A stretch of DNA of 35,556 bases. It comes from a virus. The stretch covers positions 1-35,556 of the IMG/VR virus record IMGVR_UViG_3300031972_001313. One strand, written 5' to 3'. Positions 32,501-35,556 of the stretch are shown piece by piece (the stretch's first letter is position 1; every line of letters starts with the position of its first letter). The translations under genes were made by a program, and so were the position numbers. A model generated the notes under the pieces. It worked only from the letters and a program-made list of their open reading frames with translations, did no database searches and had not been told where the DNA came from.

Positions 32501-35500
32501 GGTACGCTGTGATAACTTGTAACCGTTGGTGTCACCAAGCCAAAAGTCCGGTGAGGCATCGCCGCTACCATCTCTTTCGATGTAATCATAATTATCAATT
32601 TCAGTATCAGTGCTATCCAATGTTAATTCTTTTGTAATATTACGAGTAACATCAGTAGTAACTTCAAGTAAAATTGAGCCGGGGCTAATATCAGTGTCAA
32701 AGAATAAATCACCTGTAACAGCAAAACAAGGTTCTGCGTTGTAGAGATTTGCGTCTTGGTCGCCAGTTAATGCGGTGTGTAATACATAAGCCGCAGACGG
32801 AACATCAGCAGTAGGTGTTGCTGTTCCTGTAGCAATCAAGGCTTCTACATTCGGACCAGCATTAGCAGGTGCTATGTATCGTTCAGCATTATGGAATCGT
32901 TCATCCCATCGTGTTGTGCCAGCAAAAGTGATAGCAGTAGCGGCGGCTACACCGGCACGAGTTTTTGATACTACGGAAAGCCAATCACCGGTTGCTGTTA
33001 TACCGTCACGGTCGGTCTTGGCTACAAGTGCCAACTCACTTTCATTACTGATAACAAGCATTGCTCGACTGAATACACCCTGTTGATGGTGAAGTTTAGG
33101 GTTTAGAATAAACGATGTATCGGTTTCTGTTTCCCGAATATGTAATGGTTTTTCGATAATTTGCTGATTATCACCTCCATCTTCTGTTCCCGCCATGATA
33201 AACTTGTCATACCAAGTATCTCCACCAACTAAACCTATATTCCATGTGTAAGGCGTAGTAAGCCCGCCATCATATTGAGGTTTTACATTACTGGTTGAAG
33301 TCATTTGAGCGTTTATTCTTGAACTACCTTCGGGGCTGTTATACATAGGGTTCACACTTGGTAGATGACCTAATACACTCATACACGAGGCTGATGAACC
33401 ATATGGGGTAAAACCCATTTTAGGATGCCAAGCACCCCTTCCGGCGGCGTAAAGGTTGGTGGTAAAGGTGAGTGTACCATTTGTTACCGAACCTCCGGTA
33501 GTAGAAACTGACAACTCAAACTCAACGCTACTGGTTATACTACGAACATAAGCACTCGTAGGAATACCTGTTCCACTTACCAACATACCAATTTTTAGTT
33601 TTGCAGTAGAATCTATTCCAATTGTAGGGTCATTATTATAATCACAGGTGGCATCAGTAAATGAGGTGGTATCTACCTTAAGGGAGTTAAGGTAGGAATA
33701 ACGCTCTCCCGCCCATCCTACAGCCCCTACAGGGCGTGTACGGTCAATAGCATCCACCAACCCACCAAAGTGCGCTTGAGTCATGTGGTTACGAGGTGTT
33801 TCATTTTCGTTGTTAAAACGGTGAACACCGGCTTTGGACCAAACATATATTTTGGTTGGAGAGGTATGTACGGTAGCACCAAGTCCGGGGTCGAAACCCG
33901 GAGTGGGGAATGTAAGAGTAGCACTTTCACATTTATTATGCCAAGTAGTGTGGTCTTCTAAAAGCGGTAATCCGCTTATTTTATTTGGTGCAAGGTAAAA
34001 CTTGATTTTGTATGTACCACTATCATTCCATATTTCTCGGCTATGATAGCATCCAAAAATACCGTAAATACTTTTTAGAGTATTAGTTGATTGTGTGTAA
34101 CTTCGACCACCCTTTTCACCTCTTATCCAACCACACGCTGGTATCTGTTCTAATTCTTCTTGCGTAGCACCTGTAATAGTTGCTACAACATGCACTTCGG
34201 AATTATCAACATCTCCGGTTGTATCATCAAATGCTTCACCACTGAATACTTTACCAAGTAAATCATCAGCGAGGTTATTGTATGATACAAAATTAGTTTC
34301 AATCCAACCGTATCGGTCTTGACGCATGGCGTTACCCATAGACGGTAGGAATGTCCCACCCATTGCTTTAAGCGCACCTTTACCGGGATTTTCGTTAATT
34401 GCTTGGCCGATGATAGTCGCTAATTCTTCACCGTTTTGACAGCGTGTGCCATCTACAATAATATAATCACTGTCAAAGTTAAGTGTTGTTTCGTTGTTTG
34501 CACCTTCAAGAATTGTTTTAGCCATAGCACCCGAAACACGGAATGCTGTGGCATTAACTTGATTCCATGATTCCAAAGCATAACGATAGTTACTGTTGGG
34601 GTTTGGTGCGTTAAAGGATATTTGATTATCGAGCCATGAACCACCGGGATGATAACCACCATCCATGTGAAATGTCATGTCTGCACTCATAGCAATACCG
34701 TAGTATGCAACAGCACTATGTTTGTACGGGTGGGCTTTTCTGTAATCCACTTTATTACTACTGGTAAGTTTACTCGCTACAGGATTAACAAACATTTCAC
34801 CAAAATGAGAACCATGTTCCGGTCGTTGTTGTAAGTAACCTACATTGGGAATACCTTGCGGTGGCGACCAGTTAAGAGTGGTGCGCCAATGGAAACGCTG
34901 TCTTGCGGCTTGATATGTACTATTTTGTGGGCCGTACAAATTATCACTGTTGGTAATTTCGTTTGGTAGATACATACTGTGAGGAACTTTACTCCAAGTG
35001 TTACCAGCAGTGACAACATATCCGGGGTGTGGTTCGACAGCCGCATTAGAGTTGTCGTCTTCGGTGAATGGGAATGCTTGACCCGGCCCATAGACAAGGT
35101 AAGTGGTTTTATTTTCAATGTAATTAAATGTTAAAGTAGTGTTGGTATTACTTGCTGTTGCGGCGGCACTTAATACAAATGTAGTAGCGTTGGTAATGGA
35201 TGCTACAGTAGCCCCATCGAGAATACCTGTACCGGTGACTGTCATTCCTACAACAAGTTGCGCTGTCGAATCCATAGTGACAGTGGTGTTGCTGTTTGTG
35301 TCACAGGTTGCATCAACAATAGGTTGGCTGTCGTGGTAGCGGGCAGTAGGATGAGCAAAGCGAAGCACCAACGGTACAGGCTGTTGGCGAACAATACCTG
35401 CGGCGTATCTCGCTCGTAAATCACCAGTAGCACCACCAGCACCGTCACCATCAGCCGCCGCATTCAGTAAAGCGAAGTCGGCATCCAAGTTACCGCCCCG

Positions 35501-35556
35501 TAGGTCGGGTGATAGAATGCTGTCTTTGTTCGACACTGGGCTGTTGATTGACCCTC
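26594..35556 (-). CDS. Giant virion structural/adhesin-like protein, 5' end outside the window
   Basis: An open frame of at least 2,986 codons. A GTG at 35536 could start it (2,980 residues), but the frame stays open to the window edge with sensible residues (INSP) and there is no ribosome-binding site, so the gene probably continues. Composition is Thr/Ser/Asn/Gly/Tyr-rich with many short beta strands and few long helices, unlike a tape measure. It contains at least three copies of a ~65-residue module with a VGMxVxGTGI core, and strand-turn units ending in TGC (for example 'TLTGC'). I read it as a large tail-fibre or surface protein used for host binding. One third of the window; no frameshift seen. 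Confidence 0.75.
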   Translation of the reverse strand, partial: GSINSPVSNKDSILSPDLRGGNLDADFALLNAAADGDGAGGATGDLRARYAAGIVRQQPVPLVLRFAHPTARYHDSQPIVDATCDTNSNTTVTMDSTAQLVVGMTVTGTGILDGATVASITNATTFVLSAAATASNTNTTLTFNYIENKTTYLVYGPGQAFPFTEDDNSNAAVEPHPGYVVTAGNTWSKVPHSMYLPNEITNSDNLYGPQNSTYQAARQRFHWRTTLNWSPPQGIPNVGYLQQRPEHGSHFGEMFVNPVASKLTSSNKVDYRKAHPYKHSAVAYYGIAMSADMTFHMDGGYHPGGSWLDNQISFNAPNPNSNYRYALESWNQVNATAFRVSGAMAKTILEGANNETTLNFDSDYIIVDGTRCQNGEELATIIGQAINENPGKGALKAMGGTFLPSMGNAMRQDRYGWIETNFVSYNNLADDLLGKVFSGEAFDDTTGDVDNSEVHVVATITGATQEELEQIPACGWIRGEKGGRSYTQSTNTLKSIYGIFGCYHSREIWNDSGTYKIKFYLAPNKISGLPLLEDHTTWHNKCESATLTFPTPGFDPGLGATVHTSPTKIYVWSKAGVHRFNNENETPRNHMTQAHFGGLVDAIDRTRPVGAVGWAGERYSYLNSLKVDTTSFTDATCDYNNDPTIGIDSTAKLKIGMLVSGTGIPTSAYVRSITSSVEFELSVSTTGGSVTNGTLTFTTNLYAAGRGAWHPKMGFTPYGSSASCMSVLGHLPSVNPMYNSPEGSSRINAQMTSTSNVKPQYDGGLTTPYTWNIGLVGGDTWYDKFIMAGTEDGGDNQQIIEKPLHIRETETDTSFILNPKLHHQQGVFSRAMLVISNESELALVAKTDRDGITATGDWLSVVSKTRAGVAAATAITFAGTTRWDERFHNAERYIAPANAGPNVEALIATGTATPTADVPSAAYVLHTALTGDQDANLYNAEPCFAVTGDLFFDTDISPGSILLEVTTDVTRNITKELTLDSTDTEIDNYDYIERDGSGDASPDFWLGDTNGYKLSQRTPAQNFSIEHVVWKRMDGGNLSLPAPNARGLGAVPFVTRVAGGNAYTTGEKLYGNNRFTFESTNSAMFPIIQAQELSHPQMASRHPDLLRNILEIPNEEIQFESITVVDDTGQEHTVEGGSPFGTIIRAFTQLSNRSAQGLAPAISGSGVEPNMKIRLPDPDSIPGNLIVRSGFDRLQAYQTETMGTGGMMTKSTVEHMFDNSLVSPNLGPTYSDHNWEHLKQGTDNPESTMSGWQSSTGNAPLETAYELHDRTLFFHVTKMGNTNTHKHPVIYSHSGGVVNHELTGVSFVGTTLTVNTSVNSAVYDSTFGSKERVGERRFLRLYNPTTDEGGVASFTGISGSTFTGCVGDETFNKLVLSSITTLKVVPSYYIPAGSTRFYGSRRIRDHAEVSGNSPDMAHTHYVNYSVTTEEAMTGYSIYKKPQLTPAPIPRMGHHFVNATMAMLPGHWAHPAYQGLYDKHRACRSATLQSDEFTIIGDSYGMDDLITSVPTSFPTYDPLLVFGSLTATPSGPSDIHGGGFSLMFETKLRNDGYGVLASEGDAGVTNSKGGHTIVLEAAGTYTLKEHFPDPAEVGAYQIIIQPNMHSSQFIGYHANGPANDVPNGSVSELTSQQVALVVGIREPDSRYGAYALVLANATMADVRGCEIFVNELMIDHDPDHGSHFTNIPPLMLYNPLGVQATESPAFVRRSLPYYPSMFVDATPGFTTNIPWWSIVHKVGPDNADADRFNHLSWHRLDNYYEFLRASSGSIASQITLAGYPSFYPDLYSEILENISLTPVCTVVSVASTVITVDDARGFPKQPYYGMVLEYTDTTGTRRTHTYTERSGYDSSLMNKPKQFTIVANSTFTDNLTAGTKIRLSRAYDFRPANTILSDSETSIINQTLSQTLAGSRDTNSLHMADAFLCLWHPNLGRPHTFYSDASRTWLNPLTDRAINQKPLNSMPEHFETVHYHDATYYASMGPFALRMKTAMPPTEAQSTYYTATSASVSSTTVTATGTIMAGWPTSGTNTVYVNSGSEEEIFTYTGGGAGGTTLTGCVNVKGTPLTTMASGNHSLRYYKTADLAADGSHTRQVVERTNSTTITTNGGEAIAADSYIIVEGRMYQVNASGVAEGGTSIVVYDTLASEITTGSVIYTGADGTPQTAQTIDTTIGTGLMQGGQSDSSDTATKSMLNHFWPSGSRGGPLVSRLDGYAYVSSTWDYPRDYGFDGPIWSDADDDGSYAVSSGISKSSYDGISNPTRPRPFGYRFGLRQPYNKPQWSMYGLRALRETAVTATNASVGYTHGPLVQTETQTSTYAGGDGSSTSTFPNTYTGIMERQTNFSGMLGVDKPEWQVRYSDGVRFTRPFGCPIRTLRNSSTVLRDWWGDGNGKGLDSIEDAAKYYIVDWWGNTRGEDVRRFPVRSFGIRPSWDAGDAYEYDRRNNRTPYQRIHNNGNHLVNLKGLTNAADTALSISATLPRFGGRLNNTNNNDTNTLVDVFMPSNAQRVGDMGNGRGIRYPTQFNEDVLTALSEPIHTTGLVLSHHTAEPILNDGFIRARNDVLQNTEVPRGISSRLEIAEDGLLKPEAVVSDRMENIIGDSPHKDAVSRSSPRIGLDTENLQGVDTNQIIINTEAHSLHTDRNVGQRVILQGGMQTGSQTIGNYDLTALDFGGQPQGGAVRMSHTSNFNPLGGTYLAETRNFLSPIDDTNWGGFTAICVTANGSSNITMESTAKLVVGMKVVGTGIPDDVAISEITNATTIAIETNATADSPGDGVTLSFTAPAGFSSNPYTTVTFSPAGKRTNVIDKSITYMMRPVRLMDKQHIEMFRSNLNLHASSPQNGSNYFGATAGGKYGLYIYNVENHRATDGETTYMRSGPNTNPPYAPAYSMSIVNSDTRPISKGPKIIGTADSGFDSSKIDNEVTRVIISENTLEHYRSDASRRRTSVENDETVVRKDYSVQPRFSQALHPKGHKGDVSYNSTDHSGDGA
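27216..27420 (-). repeat. VGMxVxGTGIP protein module, copy C
   Basis: Encodes ITMESTAKLVVGMKVVGTGI followed by P, then SEITNATTIAIE and LSFTAP. Same layout as the copies near 33.5 and 35.2 kb. Immunoglobulin-like or small beta-sandwich modules of this type are common in phage structural proteins. Confidence 0.65.
33460..33656 (-). repeat. VGMxVxGTGIP protein module, copy B
   Basis: Encodes DATCDYNNDPTIGIDSTAKL, then KIGMLVSGTGIP, RSITSSVEFELS and GTLTFTT. Shares the DATCD start with copy A. Confidence 0.7.
35123..35314 (-). repeat. VGMxVxGTGIP protein module, copy A
   Basis: Encodes DATCDTNSNTTVTMDSTAQL, then VVGMTVTGTGI, ASITNATTFVLS and TTLTF. Closest to copy B at both protein and DNA level. 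Confidence 0.7.

Noticed and set aside
26594-35556. Giant protein as tape-measure protein
   Set aside because: Lacks long helices, membrane segments and coiled coil; it is beta-rich with fibre-type modules.

Overview
The window looks like part of the genome of a tailed double-stranded DNA virus of an archaeon, most probably a magrovirus-type virus of marine Group II Euryarchaeota (Poseidoniales). The replication genes are of archaeal/eukaryotic type: family B DNA polymerase, RFC-like clamp loader, PCNA-like clamp, PriS-type primase, XPF/ERCC4 nuclease, Cas4-like Fe-S nuclease and a group II chaperonin. They sit in a tightly packed viral genome opposite a block of virion-type genes. The host assignment is inferred from gene content and recalled knowledge of magroviruses; no database search was possible. 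No rRNA, tRNA, CRISPR array, transposase or integrase was seen.

Layout. (1) Bases 1-6.85 kb, + strand: about 17 small, mostly unrecognised genes. They include a dual-specificity-type phosphatase, a run of tiny Cys-pair (zinc-finger-like) proteins, a DNA-lyase-like phage protein and a PC4-like protein. (2) 6.89-23.29 kb, + strand: the replication, repair and nucleotide block. In order it holds a ParB-domain protein, clamp loader, SSB-like protein, RecA-fold ATPase, a structured intergenic element, PCNA-like clamp, a small membrane protein, PolB, a MORC-like GHKL ATPase fused to a PD-(D/E)XK domain, a MazG-like protein, Cas4-like nuclease, primase, a winged-helix protein, ERCC4 nuclease, AAA helicase, DEDDy exonuclease, chaperonin and two small zinc proteins. 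(3) 23.32 kb to the right edge, - strand: virion block, convergent with the first. It holds a giant Thr/Ser/Asn/Gly-rich protein that runs off the window (at least about 2,986 residues), a basic DUF6321-like protein, a baseplate-hub-like protein, a small virion-like protein and a probable fibre or adhesin.

Organisation. Almost every gene overlaps or abuts the next (ATGA or TGATG junctions) and has a GGTGA-type ribosome-binding site, often written into the last codons of the upstream gene. Four places break this pattern with a near-identical TATA promoter module, always 36 nt from TATA to ATG (genes starting at 1962, 6890, 7710 and 19518). These probably define the main early transcription units. 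Promoters for the - strand virion block must lie outside the window.

The most notable items are: the MORC-like ATPase fused to a nuclease domain (14435-15886); a roughly 115-nt stem-forming element bounded by 11-bp direct repeats between the RecA-fold ATPase and the clamp; a ParB gene cassette bounded by perfect 56-bp direct repeats; departures from consensus in the catalytic motifs of the polymerase and two ATPases; and a primase that appears to fuse PriS-like and PriL-like Fe-S parts.
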